Positions 47,479 through 57,429 are shown, numbered from the stretch's first letter. The stretch: DNA of 64,000 nucleotides from an uncultured Campylobacterales bacterium (GCA_947503785.1 CANNFB010000003.1:124001-188000), one strand, 5' to 3'. Numbers and translations are program-made. Notes: a model not told the origin generated them from the sequence alone.

Positions 47479-47570
47479 TTGTTTCCTTTTAAGTATGTGA
47501 TTGTATCAAAATTGAGATTATATTCGTTATAATTAATTAGATAATTATTTTACAATAAATAGGTTGACTT

Positions 47571-48062
47571 ATGATAAACATCAAAAAAAATATTATAAAA
47601 GCTATTACTCCAAAAGCTATATTACTTCCTTTGACTAAAGAAGCTACAAATGCAATAGTAAAAGGTCAATGTCAAAATGACTTAATTCCAATGATGAATT
47701 TTCCTTTTAAAATTGGAAGAGAATCAAGACTTGATACAAATGACAATGGTTTGTTTGTAAAACTAAGATTAGTAAAAAACAATGTAAGACCAAACAATGA
47801 TATTTATCTTGTAAATGACGGAAGAGACTTACAAATATCAAAAGAACACTTGCAAATAGAAAGAATAAATTCACATTATATTTTAAAAGATAGAGGTAGT
47901 ACAAATGGAACTACTATAAATGGCATTACTTATGGTGGAGAACAAAAAGTATTTGAAGAAGTATTAAATGATGGTGATATAATCATAATTGGTAATAATC
48001 AATCAAAATTTAAATATCAATTTTTAATATTAGAGAATTTTGTAGAAAATGAAAAGGATTAA
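47571..48062 (+). CDS. FHA-domain protein
   Basis: This 163-residue cytosolic protein has a forkhead-associated domain (about residues 45-150): FKIGRES, DLQISKEHLQIE, and LKDRGSTNGTTING, which matches the phosphothreonine-binding core. The N-terminal 40 residues are basic with no recognised domain. No serine/threonine kinase is encoded nearby, so its phosphoprotein ligand is unknown. It starts an operon with the DUF748 gene, two bases before it. Confidence 0.87.
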   Translation: MINIKKNIIKAITPKAILLPLTKEATNAIVKGQCQNDLIPMMNFPFKIGRESRLDTNDNGLFVKLRLVKNNVRPNNDIYLVNDGRDLQISKEHLQIERINSHYILKDRGSTNGTTINGITYGGEQKVFEEVLNDGDIIIIGNNQSKFKYQFLILENFVENEKD

Positions 48063-48064
48063 TA

Positions 48065-51000
48065 ATGGGTAAGATTGAAAAATATTTTTATTGGCTATGT
48101 TTTTTTCTAGCAATTTACATAACAATTGGATTTAAACTAGTTCCTTATGTAATTCAAGATCAATTAGTAAAAAACTTAGATGAAAATTTAACTTTAAAAA
48201 CATCAGTAGAAAAAGTAGAATTTAATCCTTTTATCTTTGAGGCAAAGATACATAATCTAGCACTTACAGATGAGAAAGGAAACAAAACAATTTCTTTTTC
48301 ACAATTTAAGTTAAATATTGCAGTTTTACGTTCTATTCTTGAAGCACATGTTAGTTTAAAAGAAATTCTACTTCAAGATACAACTGTAAATGTGATTGAA
48401 AATTTAGATGGAAGTATTAACTTAACAAAAATACTAAAAGTTAAAGATGAGAAAGAAGAAGAGCCTATAAAAGATGAAGAAGCTTCAGACATTAAGTTTT
48501 TAGTGTCAAAAATCTCTTTACTTAATTTTAATATAAACTATACAAAACAAAAAAAAGATAAACCATATAAACTATCTATCAAAAATGTAAACTATATTTT
48601 ACATGATGTTGGGACTTATAAAAATAGTCTAGCTTCAAATGATTTACAATTCAGTATAAATGAGCATACAAAAGTATCACTAAGTGGTGCTTTTAATACT
48701 CTTCCATTTAAAATGTATGGAAAAGCTAAGATAATTGACTTAAGGCTAAAAGAAGTTCTTGAGCAACAAAAAGAGATACTAAACTTTGATATAAATGATG
48801 ATGCTAGATTTGATTTAGCATTAAATTATAATATTAATACAGAAAATGATTTTGACTTAAAACTAGAAACTCAAAAGCTTGAACTTTCGAATATAGATAT
48901 TAGTCAAAACAAAAATAGTATTGTAAAGCTTAATAAACTTATGATTGAAAAATTAAATCTTGATTTATTAAAACAAGATATTAAAATAAATAATATAAAT
49001 ATAAAAGACTTATATACAAATGTAATAAGCGAAAAAAATGGCTTAAACTTAAGCAAACTAATAAAAGAATCAAGTCCTAAAACACAGGAAAAAGTAGAAG
49101 TAGAGAAAACTACTACAAGTGAGTCAAAACCTTGGAATATTTTAGTATCAAATATCAAACAAGCTAACTTGGATTTAACTTTTAGTGATAAAGTAAATAA
49201 TACAAGTGTTAAAACAAAAAAACTTAATACAGATATTTCTAGTATAAAAGTTATAGGTTCAGATATCTTACTTAATAAACTTAAGATTACAAACCCTAGT
49301 ATAGTTTATTCTGATAATAAAAATGATATGAATGTAAGTTTAAATAACAACTTGATTTCATTAGATAAATTATCAATTTTAAACAATAATATTGATATTA
49401 ATAATATAGATATCTCTCAAAGTGAAGTTTCTTTTAAAGATAAAAAAGCTTCTTTAAATATCAATTTAAATAAACCAAAAATAAATATTAATAGTCTAAA
49501 AATAAAAGATTCTAATATTTATATTTCCAATGTAAAATTAAACACGCCAAAACTTCATTTTAAAGATAGTAAAAATAAATTAGATATTCAAAGTAAAAGT
49601 ACAAGTCTTACAACTAATGATTTAAATATCATTAAATCTATTATTTCAATAAATAAAATCACACTGGACACACCAGATTTAAAGTTTAGTGACATAAAAT
49701 CTAAATTAGATGTAGATACAAAAGGTACAAATTTAATAGCAAATAAATTAAATATTAATGGCTCAAAGATATCTATGTCATCAATTGCCCTTGTAAACCC
49801 AAAACTTAATATCAATGACAAAACAAATAAATTGCAAATTGATATTAATAAAATAAAAGCAAATGTAGACTCATTTTTACTAAATAAAAGTGATATTTTA
49901 ATCAAAACAGCGAAAATATCAAAAGGTTCATTAACTTTTAAAGATATTAAAAATAAAACAGATATTTATTCAAAAGAAATGAAAATAAATATAAATAAAT
50001 TCAAACAAAGTAAAAATACTTTGAGTTTGTCATCAATTAGTTTATTTGACCCTAGTTTATCTATTCTAAATAAAAAAGATAAAACAAATATTCTTGCAAA
50101 AAATATTGATGTAAGTATTACTGGAATTACAAATGGTAAAAATGGTTTAAAGATTCTAAAAACAAATATATCAAAACCAAATATATCTGTAGTTTTAGAA
50201 AAAAACAATACAAAAGCAAATGAAAAAGTAGCCACAAAAACTAAAGCTACAAAAACAAAAGAAGAAAAATCATCTTCAAAGTTAGATATTGGTCCTATAA
50301 ATATTAATAATGCAGTATTAAGTTTTGAAGATAAAAACTTACCAATTCCTTTTAAAACTATTATTAGTAAATTAAGTGGAAATGTTTCAAGACTTGATAC
50401 TACAAAAAGTACAACTTCAAAACTTAAAGTAAATGGAGTTGTTGATAAATATGGGACAACTCAAATTACAGGAATTGTTAATCCCCAAAGTTTAAAAATC
50501 TTAACAGATATTAATATGTTGTTTAAAAATATCTCAATGGAAAACTTCACGCCTTATACAGGGAAGTTTATTGGAAAAGAATTAGAAAGTGGAAAGTTAG
50601 ATTTAGATTTAAAATATAATGTTCAAAAATCAAACCTTGATGCTAAAAATAATATTGTAATCACAAAATTAAAACTTGGGAAGAAAGTAGAAAGTAAAGA
50701 TGCGGTTTCCCTACCCTTAGACTTAGCAATAGCACTACTAGAAGACTCAAATGGAGTTATAGATCTTAGTATTCCAATTACTGGTAATATGGATGATCCA
50801 CAGTTTGCAATTGCTCCTATTTTATGGAAAGCCTTTGTTAATTTAATTACTAAGGCAATTACTGCACCATTTTCACTTCTAGGAGCTATATTTGGCTTTG
50901 AAGCAAATGAAATCAATAGTGTGAATTTTAATTATGGGCAAGATGAAATAACTCCAATTCAAAAAGAAACATTAGATAAGATTACTAAAATATTGCAAAA

Positions 51001-51436
51001 ACGTCCAAATTTAGTTTTAGAGTTTAATCCTTCTTATGTAAAAAATAAAGATTTAACTGCACTAAAAAAATCAATCTTTGATAAGTTTGTTTCTAATGAA
51101 CTTAAAAATGTAAAACAAAAAGATTATAAAGAAGAGTATACAGAGCTATTAGAAGATTTATATGAAGACTTTGATCAAAAGCTTAAACCTTTAAAAGAAC
51201 AATATACTAAAGATATAAAAGCATATATAACTAGCCTAGAAACATATATTATCTCAAAACAAAAAGTTGACAAATCAGCTTTATCAAAACTTGCACTAAA
51301 TAGAGTAATAAATATTAAAAACTATTTATTAAACGATAAAAAGATAAATGCTAAGCAAGTAAAAACTTCTAAGAAAATCGAAGTAAAAGTAAATTCTGAT
51401 AAAACTTCTAATATCGATTTAAAACTATCTAAATAA
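48065..51436 (+). CDS. Giant DUF748/AsmA-like envelope protein with 42-residue repeats
   Basis: This 1123-residue protein has one N-terminal membrane helix (about residues 6-27), a DUF748/AsmA-like region, a long repeat region, a second DUF748 core (about 745-935, with LKVNGVVDKYGTTQITG and LDLDLKYNVQKS) and a helical C-terminal part starting at FNYGQDEITPIQKETLDKI, which resembles an OmpA-like tail. The repeats (residues 379-715, bases 49199-50209) are eight units of 42 residues (the first 43), each with a strand-turn-strand pattern ending in a polar turn such as FKDSKNK. Related AsmA-family proteins form hydrophobic grooves that carry lipids between membranes; the repeats could lengthen such a groove (inference). 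Confidence 0.85.
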   Translation: MGKIEKYFYWLCFFLAIYITIGFKLVPYVIQDQLVKNLDENLTLKTSVEKVEFNPFIFEAKIHNLALTDEKGNKTISFSQFKLNIAVLRSILEAHVSLKEILLQDTTVNVIENLDGSINLTKILKVKDEKEEEPIKDEEASDIKFLVSKISLLNFNINYTKQKKDKPYKLSIKNVNYILHDVGTYKNSLASNDLQFSINEHTKVSLSGAFNTLPFKMYGKAKIIDLRLKEVLEQQKEILNFDINDDARFDLALNYNINTENDFDLKLETQKLELSNIDISQNKNSIVKLNKLMIEKLNLDLLKQDIKINNINIKDLYTNVISEKNGLNLSKLIKESSPKTQEKVEVEKTTTSESKPWNILVSNIKQANLDLTFSDKVNNTSVKTKKLNTDISSIKVIGSDILLNKLKITNPSIVYSDNKNDMNVSLNNNLISLDKLSILNNNIDINNIDISQSEVSFKDKKASLNINLNKPKININSLKIKDSNIYISNVKLNTPKLHFKDSKNKLDIQSKSTSLTTNDLNIIKSIISINKITLDTPDLKFSDIKSKLDVDTKGTNLIANKLNINGSKISMSSIALVNPKLNINDKTNKLQIDINKIKANVDSFLLNKSDILIKTAKISKGSLTFKDIKNKTDIYSKEMKININKFKQSKNTLSLSSISLFDPSLSILNKKDKTNILAKNIDVSITGITNGKNGLKILKTNISKPNISVVLEKNNTKANEKVATKTKATKTKEEKSSSKLDIGPININNAVLSFEDKNLPIPFKTIISKLSGNVSRLDTTKSTTSKLKVNGVVDKYGTTQITGIVNPQSLKILTDINMLFKNISMENFTPYTGKFIGKELESGKLDLDLKYNVQKSNLDAKNNIVITKLKLGKKVESKDAVSLPLDLAIALLEDSNGVIDLSIPITGNMDDPQFAIAPILWKAFVNLITKAITAPFSLLGAIFGFEANEINSVNFNYGQDEITPIQKETLDKITKILQKRPNLVLEFNPSYVKNKDLTALKKSIFDKFVSNELKNVKQKDYKEEYTELLEDLYEDFDQKLKPLKEQYTKDIKAYITSLETYIISKQKVDKSALSKLALNRVINIKNYLLNDKKINAKQVKTSKKIEVKVNSDKTSNIDLKLSK
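49199..50209 (+). repeat. Eight tandem 42-residue (126-bp) coding repeats in the DUF748 gene
   Basis: From base 49328 the protein keeps an exact 42-residue period for seven units, with conserved positions such as a Ser/Lys-rich centre, a Thr/Asn-Pro (TPKL, TPDL, NPKL, DPSL) near residue 31 and a turn near 37-42 (FKDSKNK, FSDIKSK, FKDIKNK). A 43-residue unit precedes them. Nucleotide similarity between units is modest, so the duplication is old or the code has drifted. Confidence 0.75.
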
Positions 51437-51464
51437 AAGAGTAAAGATTTATCTTTACTCTTTT
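51435..51464 (+). terminator. Intrinsic terminator after the DUF748 gene
   Basis: AAAAGAGTAAAGAT (51435-51448) and ATCTTTACTCTTTT (51451-51464) form a perfect 14-bp stem with a two-base loop; the right arm ends in T residues. It begins at the stop codon. Confidence 0.75.
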
Positions 51465-51573
51465 CTTTAAGTATAACTATTATTTATAATAATTATTCAT
51501 TGACTTCTAATATTATATTTGATATGATTCAATATTATCACAATTAATTATATTATAATAATAAGGAAAACTT

Positions 51574-52119
51574 ATGAAAAAGTACATACTGCCAGGAATC
51601 TTAATTTTTATTATACTATTTGTTACTTTCGCAGTTTTTGAAGAAATTAATAAATTCGATCCAAAGCAAAAAAGATTAGTATGTCAAGAAAAAACAACTA
51701 CCTTTGAGAAAATAGACTTTGAAAACCCTATATGGGAAACTAACAACCTAATAGAATCTAACAACTTTATTATTAAGTCAGATATCCAATACTCAAAGTT
51801 TATGGATAGTCACCTTGTGAATATTTTAACGGTTAAACAAGCAGACGAGATTTTAAATACAATTTTAAAAAAATATATTACATCTAATACTCCAAGTGAA
51901 AAGAAGCTTTTAATTGATTATTATATATATGAGAATGATAAAAAAGACAAAGGTAAAAAAGGTTCTAAATCAAAACTTTATGCAGGATATATTTTATTTG
52001 AATTTAAATTAGATAATAAATTAGTTTATAAAATACAAACTGATTATATGGATATAGATGCAAATGACATAGAAGAGAGAATGACTTGTGCAATAGAATC
52101 TTTCTTAACAATTAAATAA
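51574..52119 (+). CDS. Small membrane-anchored protein of unknown function
   Basis: This 181-residue protein has an N-terminal membrane helix (LPGILIFIILFVTFAVF) and a periplasmic remainder that is rich in Lys, Ile and Asn, with two cysteines (in RLVCQEK and MTCAIES) that could pair. No family recognised. It is followed by another small conserved gene at 52129 with a nine-base gap, so the two are probably co-transcribed. Confidence 0.65.
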   Translation: MKKYILPGILIFIILFVTFAVFEEINKFDPKQKRLVCQEKTTTFEKIDFENPIWETNNLIESNNFIIKSDIQYSKFMDSHLVNILTVKQADEILNTILKKYITSNTPSEKKLLIDYYIYENDKKDKGKKGSKSKLYAGYILFEFKLDNKLVYKIQTDYMDIDANDIEERMTCAIESFLTIK

Positions 52120-52128
52120 AGGATAGAA

Positions 52129-52518
52129 ATGAAACAAAAAATATTTAAAGACAAATACTCTATTTTTGAAATTGAGTATAAAAAAAATGAATTAAAATTT
52201 AAAAGTGTTGATGAAATAATAAGTGCCTTACAAGTAAAAATTGATGCTCATCCAGTTATTGCATTTATTGCAATTTTTGATCAATATGCTCACACTTCAT
52301 CTTTACAAAGTGGTGAAATTAATGAGAAAATTATAGCTGCAAAAAATATAATATTTTGTTTTGGTAAAGAGTTACCAACTCCAGAAGTTTTAGCAGTTAG
52401 ACCTAGAAGTATTGGAGTTTGTGAATTAGAAGATTCTTATGTAATAAACTATCTTGAAGCGCCAAATGAAGCTGCGAATGAAACTATGGAGAATTTTATT
52501 AAGTCCTTAAAAGCCTAA
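52129..52518 (+). CDS. Small conserved cytosolic protein of unknown function
   Basis: A 129-residue protein with no signal. The motif VIAFIAIFDQYAHTSSL and the segment NIIFCFGKELPTPEVLAVRPRSIGVCEL look like a conserved family I associate with Campylobacterota (possibly DUF6858). It may bind a ligand through AIFDQYAHT; no enzyme motif is evident. Its 3' end lies at a strong hairpin shared with mutS2. Confidence 0.72.
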   Translation: MKQKIFKDKYSIFEIEYKKNELKFKSVDEIISALQVKIDAHPVIAFIAIFDQYAHTSSLQSGEINEKIIAAKNIIFCFGKELPTPEVLAVRPRSIGVCELEDSYVINYLEAPNEAANETMENFIKSLKA

Positions 52519-52534
52519 TAACAATCTATATTAA

Positions 52535-52569
52535 AAAAGTAATAAAGCTTTTATAGCTTTATTACTTTT
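52535..52569. terminator. Bidirectional terminator that overlaps the end of mutS2
   Basis: AAAAGTAATAAAGCT (52535-52549) pairs perfectly with AGCTTTATTACTTTT (52555-52569) around TTTAT. Its right arm lies inside the mutS2 coding end (stop at 52551-52553), so the final mutS2 codons encode half of the terminator. Confidence 0.75.
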
Positions 52570-54755
52570 GCTCCAAAACCACCTTGAGATGGATGGGCAT
52601 CTGTATATCCTCGTACACAAGGATGAGAATCTAAAAATTGTTTAACTGCATACGATAACTTTCCAGTTCCTATTCCATGATAAACTAAAACTTCATCAAA
52701 ACTAGCTATTAGAGCATCTGATAAAAACTTATCAAGATTAATTACAGCTTCTTCGCTTCTTTGTCCATGCAAATCTAACTTAACATGTCCTGATGATGGT
52801 TTTTCAACAGTTACTGTAGCTTTTATAGGTTTCTTCTTTAATTTTGGAGGATTTCCTGATTTTGTTAAATCAGCTAATTTAACTTGAACTTTCATTCCCA
52901 TATCGTTTTCAATATAAGCTTTTGTTCCCTTTATAGAAACTAAAGTTCCTTTAGTAGATCTATATTTTACTCGATCACCTACTTTTAACTCTACAAGATC
53001 TTGAATTTTTTCAGTTTTTATTACACTGGCTTTTTTATGTGCTACATTTAAATGCTGGTGTGATTCTGTACTCAGTTTTGCTTTGATGGCTTTTTTAGCT
53101 TCATCTCTTGCATCATTGTATTCTTTATGAAGTTTAGATTTTTCTGAATAAATATGGTCATCTAAAGTCTCTTTTTGCTCTTTTAAATTTCTTGATAATC
53201 TTTCCATAGTATCAATCTCACTATTTAATTTTGCAATTTTAAGTTTATACTCTTTTTCCAACTCACTACTTCGCTCAATTAGTTCATTTAACTTATCTTT
53301 ATCATCACCATAAACTTCTTTTGCTTTTTTTACTACATTATTTGGAATTCCATATCTTGAAGCTGTTTCAAATGCATAAGACTTTCCAATAGTTCCTTGT
53401 AGAAACTCATAAGTTGGTACTCTATTAGCCTCATCGTAAAGTGCAGCTATTAACTCAACTTCATCATTTGAAGCCATTAATGCTGCTAATCTTTTATGGT
53501 GAGTTGTAATGATTATTTTAATATCTTTTGTTATAAGCTCTTCTACAATTACTTTAAACAATGAAGCTGCTTCATCTGAATCAGTTCCCAATTCAATCTC
53601 ATCAACACCAACAATTGCATTTCTAGTTGTAAAAAGTCTAGAGAATTCTTGCATTCTTCCTGCAAATGTTGAAATATCATTTTTAACACTTTGAGGATCA
53701 TCTAAAACTGCATTTATTGATTTAAAGTTACCTATTTTTGTATCTTTATGTGCTTTGTATGGAATTAAGTATTTTGATAATAAAACAGCAGATAAAATTG
53801 ATTTTAACATCATAGTTTTACCCCCTGCATTTACTCCTGTGATCATTACAACTGATTTTGAAAAATCAATACTTATAGGTTTTGGATCATGAAGTGCGGG
53901 ATGTGAAAAGTCTACAAGTTTATTTATATTTTTCTTTGTTGGAATAATAAAGTTCTTATCATTTATCTTGGCAAAAAATAGTCTTGCTTGATAATGATCA
54001 AATCTATCAAACTCTTTATTTATAAATTTTAAGAACATTAAGTTTTTTTCAAATAAAGAAGTGATTTGCCTACATATTTTTAATAGAATTTCTTCTTGCT
54101 TATTTTTTAAGTCATTTTGCTTTTGTTTTAATGAACTTACACTATGAGGAAGTACATAAAAGAATCCAGAGTTTGATCTATCAATTACTGAAGCTTTTAA
54201 TACATGATTAAATCCACCACGAACTAGTAGTGATTCTTCACCATTTATATAATGAACTTGAGAATCAACAAGATATGATCTTACTTTTTGATTATTAATA
54301 ATCTTGTATAAATTTTGTTTAATCTCTTCTTTATTCTTAGAAATTGAGTATTTAATAGAGTCAAATTCTTCATCAACTCCATCTTTAAGATTTGCTCTAT
54401 CATCAAAATAATCACATACTTTTTCTACATCAGCTGGTATTATGATTTTATCAATCCACTCTTGAAGTTTTCCATCAAAATTAAATCTTTTTAAATATAA
54501 AAAGTACTTTAATATTTTAACAAACTCAACAATATCATCAACTTTTAAAACACCTTGTTTTTGTATATGTTGTAAAGCTCTATCTAGATTTTGTATCTCA
54601 TTTGGAGCTTTTATATCAAATTTTGATAACTCATTTATAAGTTTAAAATGAAGATTTATATCACCTTCTAAAATAATAGATTTTTCTCTAGCCATAAGCT
54701 TTGAAAAACTATCAATATAATCAATTAAGTCTAATTTTTTTAATATATTTTGCAT
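52551..54755 (-). CDS. mutS2: Endonuclease MutS2
   Basis: This 734-residue protein lacks the mismatch-recognition domain of MutS and has the MutS2 order: core/lever domain (about 1-280), ATPase (Walker A TGVNAGGKTMM; VDEIELGTDSDEAA; TTHHKRLA), a coiled-coil region (about 490-570), a KOW-like part (VGDRVKYRSTKGTLVSIKG) and a C-terminal Smr nuclease domain (LDLHGQRSEEAV, YHGIGTGKLS). It resolves recombination intermediates or acts on collided ribosomes, depending on species. Its end is embedded in a terminator hairpin. Confidence 0.95.
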   Translation of the reverse strand: MQNILKKLDLIDYIDSFSKLMAREKSIILEGDINLHFKLINELSKFDIKAPNEIQNLDRALQHIQKQGVLKVDDIVEFVKILKYFLYLKRFNFDGKLQEWIDKIIIPADVEKVCDYFDDRANLKDGVDEEFDSIKYSISKNKEEIKQNLYKIINNQKVRSYLVDSQVHYINGEESLLVRGGFNHVLKASVIDRSNSGFFYVLPHSVSSLKQKQNDLKNKQEEILLKICRQITSLFEKNLMFLKFINKEFDRFDHYQARLFFAKINDKNFIIPTKKNINKLVDFSHPALHDPKPISIDFSKSVVMITGVNAGGKTMMLKSILSAVLLSKYLIPYKAHKDTKIGNFKSINAVLDDPQSVKNDISTFAGRMQEFSRLFTTRNAIVGVDEIELGTDSDEAASLFKVIVEELITKDIKIIITTHHKRLAALMASNDEVELIAALYDEANRVPTYEFLQGTIGKSYAFETASRYGIPNNVVKKAKEVYGDDKDKLNELIERSSELEKEYKLKIAKLNSEIDTMERLSRNLKEQKETLDDHIYSEKSKLHKEYNDARDEAKKAIKAKLSTESHQHLNVAHKKASVIKTEKIQDLVELKVGDRVKYRSTKGTLVSIKGTKAYIENDMGMKVQVKLADLTKSGNPPKLKKKPIKATVTVEKPSSGHVKLDLHGQRSEEAVINLDKFLSDALIASFDEVLVYHGIGTGKLSYAVKQFLDSHPCVRGYTDAHPSQGGFGAKVIKL

Positions 54756-54787
54756 GGCCGAATTATAGCCAAAAGGCTATAATACTT

Positions 54788-56122
54788 TTATAAATAATAC
54801 TGCCAATAAACTAATGCAATAGTAGTAATTGCAATAATTCCTAAAATATTAAACACAAATCCAAATCTTGCCATATCTTTTACTCTTACTACACCACTAC
54901 TCATAGCTATTGCATTAGGAGGAGTTGCAATAGGAAGCATAAATGCATAAGAAGCACAAATGGTTGCTATAAATAAAATTAAGGTAGTATCTATATTTGC
55001 TGCTTGACTTAAAGAGTAAATAATAGGAAGAGCAATAGAGATTAATGCCGTATTAGATGTAACTTCAGTTGTAAAAGTAATTAATGAAGCTACTATTAAA
55101 ATTAAGAATATTGTTGGTAAATTTGTTAATTCTAATAAATATGTTGCAATTTCATTTGCTAATCCTGTTGAAGAAAAAGCACTTGCAATTGAGAAACCAG
55201 CTCCAAATAAGAATATAATCTCATAAGGAATCTTTTTAGTATCTTCCCAAGTTAAGAAACCAATTTTTGGCAAGAACATTAAAAGTCCATAACCTAATAA
55301 AATACCTTTTTCATTTAATCCAAGTCCAGAATAATAAGGCTCTATTTTAGAATTAACTAATAATAAAATTACCAGTGAACCTAAAATATAAAGTAATCTT
55401 CTTTGCTCACTTGATAAATGTTCTCTATCTTCAAGCTTTGTATCAAACTTTAAATCATTTACTCCAAGTGACAAAACAAATGGAATAATCAATAACATAA
55501 CTAAAGCTAAAGGACCTGTTAATAAAATCCATTTAACAAAAGCAATTGCTTCAATTGAGTTCTGTTCCATAAAACCTAATAAAATTAAATTTGGTGGAGT
55601 TCCAATAGGAGTAACAATTCCTCCAATACTTGCCCCATAAGCAATTACAAGTACAAGTCTTAATTTTAATTTCACATTATCTGTTAAGTACATCGCAATT
55701 GGAATTAAAAGTAATGCCGTAGTAGTATTAGAGATTAATGAACTTAAAAATGCAGAAGTAATTGCAAGTGAAAATAGTACACCTCTAGGAGTATTAGGGA
55801 AAAGTGTTAATAGTTTATTTGATACATACTTATGCAAATTAGTTTTTTGAGTTGCAATTGCAATCATAAAACCACCTAAAAATAGGAAGATTATTGATTT
55901 AGAGTAATTAACAGAAGTTGCATTAGTACTCATAATATCAAAGGCTGGAAAAAGTAGTATTGGAAGTAATGATACAACTCCCAAAGGTAAAGCCTCATTT
56001 GTCCACATAACAACTAATAATACTATCATTGCTAATAATGTGGCATGTTGTGTATTGAATGCTAAACTTGCTATGAAAAATGTAGCAAGAGACATAATTA
56101 ATGCTAAGAGTATTTTATTCAA
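54788..56122 (-). CDS. DASS/SLC13-type anion:Na+ symporter
   Basis: This 444-residue inner-membrane protein has about eleven membrane segments with the paired SNTTTALLLIPIAMYL / TSNTALISIALP Na+/substrate hairpin motifs and PIGTPPNLILLG / IATPPNAIAMSSG tips. It imports dicarboxylates, sulfate or related anions. I start it at the TTG ending at 56122 (product begins MNKILLALIMS), because AAAGGA lies six bases upstream; an ATG at 56170 would add 16 polar residues. Confidence 0.9.
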   Translation of the reverse strand: MNKILLALIMSLATFFIASLAFNTQHATLLAMIVLLVVMWTNEALPLGVVSLLPILLFPAFDIMSTNATSVNYSKSIIFLFLGGFMIAIATQKTNLHKYVSNKLLTLFPNTPRGVLFSLAITSAFLSSLISNTTTALLLIPIAMYLTDNVKLKLRLVLVIAYGASIGGIVTPIGTPPNLILLGFMEQNSIEAIAFVKWILLTGPLALVMLLIIPFVLSLGVNDLKFDTKLEDREHLSSEQRRLLYILGSLVILLLVNSKIEPYYSGLGLNEKGILLGYGLLMFLPKIGFLTWEDTKKIPYEIIFLFGAGFSIASAFSSTGLANEIATYLLELTNLPTIFLILIVASLITFTTEVTSNTALISIALPIIYSLSQAANIDTTLILFIATICASYAFMLPIATPPNAIAMSSGVVRVKDMARFGFVFNILGIIAITTIALVYWQYYL

Positions 56123-56191
56123 TTTATATCCTTTATTTTTAATTTCTAATTCTATTGTAATAATAAACAACTAACTAAACAAGCAAAAAAG

Positions 56192-56229
56192 CAAAAAAAA
56201 TGGGTAATTTAGTCACCTAAATTACCCAT
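56192..56229 (-). terminator. Terminator of the aroB-to-mog operon
   Basis: ATGGGTAATTTAG (56200-56212) and CTAAATTACCCAT (56217-56229) form a perfect 13-bp stem with a TCAC loop. On the minus strand it is followed by eight T residues. It lies 100 bases past the mog stop. Confidence 0.88.
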
Positions 56230-56328
56230 CGTAACATAAAAAAATAGCTTACATTTTAGCTACATATTAAGTACATTAAACCTACATTTCTAGGACATTC
56301 TTTGTACATAATTTTGCAAAAATTGAAC

Positions 56329-56868
56329 TTATTTTGCCTTTGGTCTAAATGGCTTTATAACATCTTCATTACAAACTAAAAATGGACCTTCCATTAAATC
56401 AATACAATATGGAATAGCAGGAAATACTGCATCTAAACATTCTCTAATTGATTTAGGTTTTCCAGGAAGATTTACTATTAAAGAACTTCCTCTTAATCCT
56501 GCTGTTTGACGCGAAAGAATAGCAGTTGGAACAAACTTTAAAGACTCAGCTCTCATTAGCTCTCCAAAGCCTGGCATCATTCTATCACATACAGCTTCAG
56601 TAGCTTCTGGAGTAACATCCCTAGCAGCCGGTCCTGTTCCACCTGTAGTAACTACTAGACAACAACCTTCATTATCTACTAAGTCTTTCATTGTTTCTTC
56701 TAAAGTTTTTTGATCATCTTCAATACATCTATAAACTTCTTCCCAAGGTGAAGTTAAATAATCATTCAAGGTATCAATAATTGCTTTACCTGATAAATCT
56801 TCGTAAATTCCCTTACTTGCTCTATCACTAGCTGTTATTATTCCGATTTTTGCTTTTTTTTCATTCAT
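56329..56868 (-). CDS. mog: Molybdopterin adenylyltransferase
   Basis: This 179-residue MogA-type protein has IGIITASDRASKGIYEDLSG at the start, VVTTGGTGPAARDVTPEAT (nucleotide-binding loop) and NLPGKPKSIRECLDAV, all typical of MogA. It adenylates molybdopterin for molybdate insertion. It is the last gene of the aroB-mscS-mtaB-ftsH-like-bioV-mog string and links functionally to the mod operon at 25.4-29.3 kb. Confidence 0.93.
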   Translation of the reverse strand: MNEKKAKIGIITASDRASKGIYEDLSGKAIIDTLNDYLTSPWEEVYRCIEDDQKTLEETMKDLVDNEGCCLVVTTGGTGPAARDVTPEATEAVCDRMMPGFGELMRAESLKFVPTAILSRQTAGLRGSSLIVNLPGKPKSIRECLDAVFPAIPYCIDLMEGPFLVCNEDVIKPFRPKAK

Positions 56869-56907
56869 TATAATTCCTTCATATTTATTGCATTTTTATT
56901 TAAAGTT

Positions 56908-57429
56908 CTATCTATTTAGTATATGTCCAACATCTTTTATATAATACACTGTTGCATAATTTCTAAAGAAGTCTTTTGCTTTTTGTGCTTCGATTATCTT
57001 ATCTTCTTCACCCAAAAAAACTTCTATTTCTACGCCTTTATTTACTAAAGTTTGAAGTTTTTCTTCATCCCATTCATAAGTCAACAACTCTTCTAATTCA
57101 GAATATATGCCTTGTGTAAAATACTTACTACAGTCAATATTACTTGGATATGAAATGTTTTCTAAAAAATTATTACAATATGCATTTTCATCTTTTTTAT
57201 AAAACATTAACTGCATTCTTTTAAACTTTTTATCTTTTGTCTGAAAAAATGCAGGTGAAAAAAGTTGAAGTTTATCAACTCTTAGTTTTGAGTTTAAAAC
57301 TTCTTCAAAAGCTTTGATAGCTCCATAGGAAAATGCAGAAACGCTAAAGTCATTTTTTGTAATAAACTCAGAGAAAAGTTCTGATTCATTTTTTAGACAA
57401 AATCCTGAATAATAATTTTTAGATATCAT
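56908..57429 (-). CDS. bioV: BioV-type pimelyl-ACP methyl ester esterase
   Basis: This 173-residue alpha/beta-hydrolase-like protein has the nucleophile elbow FSYGA (Ser in SAFSYGAIKA), a downstream GEEDKII Asp and a C-terminal VGHIL His, which gives a complete triad. Size and neighbours match BioV, the esterase that ends pimelate synthesis for biotin in Helicobacter and relatives. It overlaps the FtsH-like gene by 11 bases. Confidence 0.82.
   Translation of the reverse strand: MISKNYYSGFCLKNESELFSEFITKNDFSVSAFSYGAIKAFEEVLNSKLRVDKLQLFSPAFFQTKDKKFKRMQLMFYKKDENAYCNNFLENISYPSNIDCSKYFTQGIYSELEELLTYEWDEEKLQTLVNKGVEIEVFLGEEDKIIEAQKAKDFFRNYATVYYIKDVGHILNR

Noticed and set aside
48904-50916. Long antisense open frames inside the DUF748 gene
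   Set aside because: They are hydrophobic shadow translations of an Asn/Lys/Ile-rich repeat gene, without ribosome binding sites.
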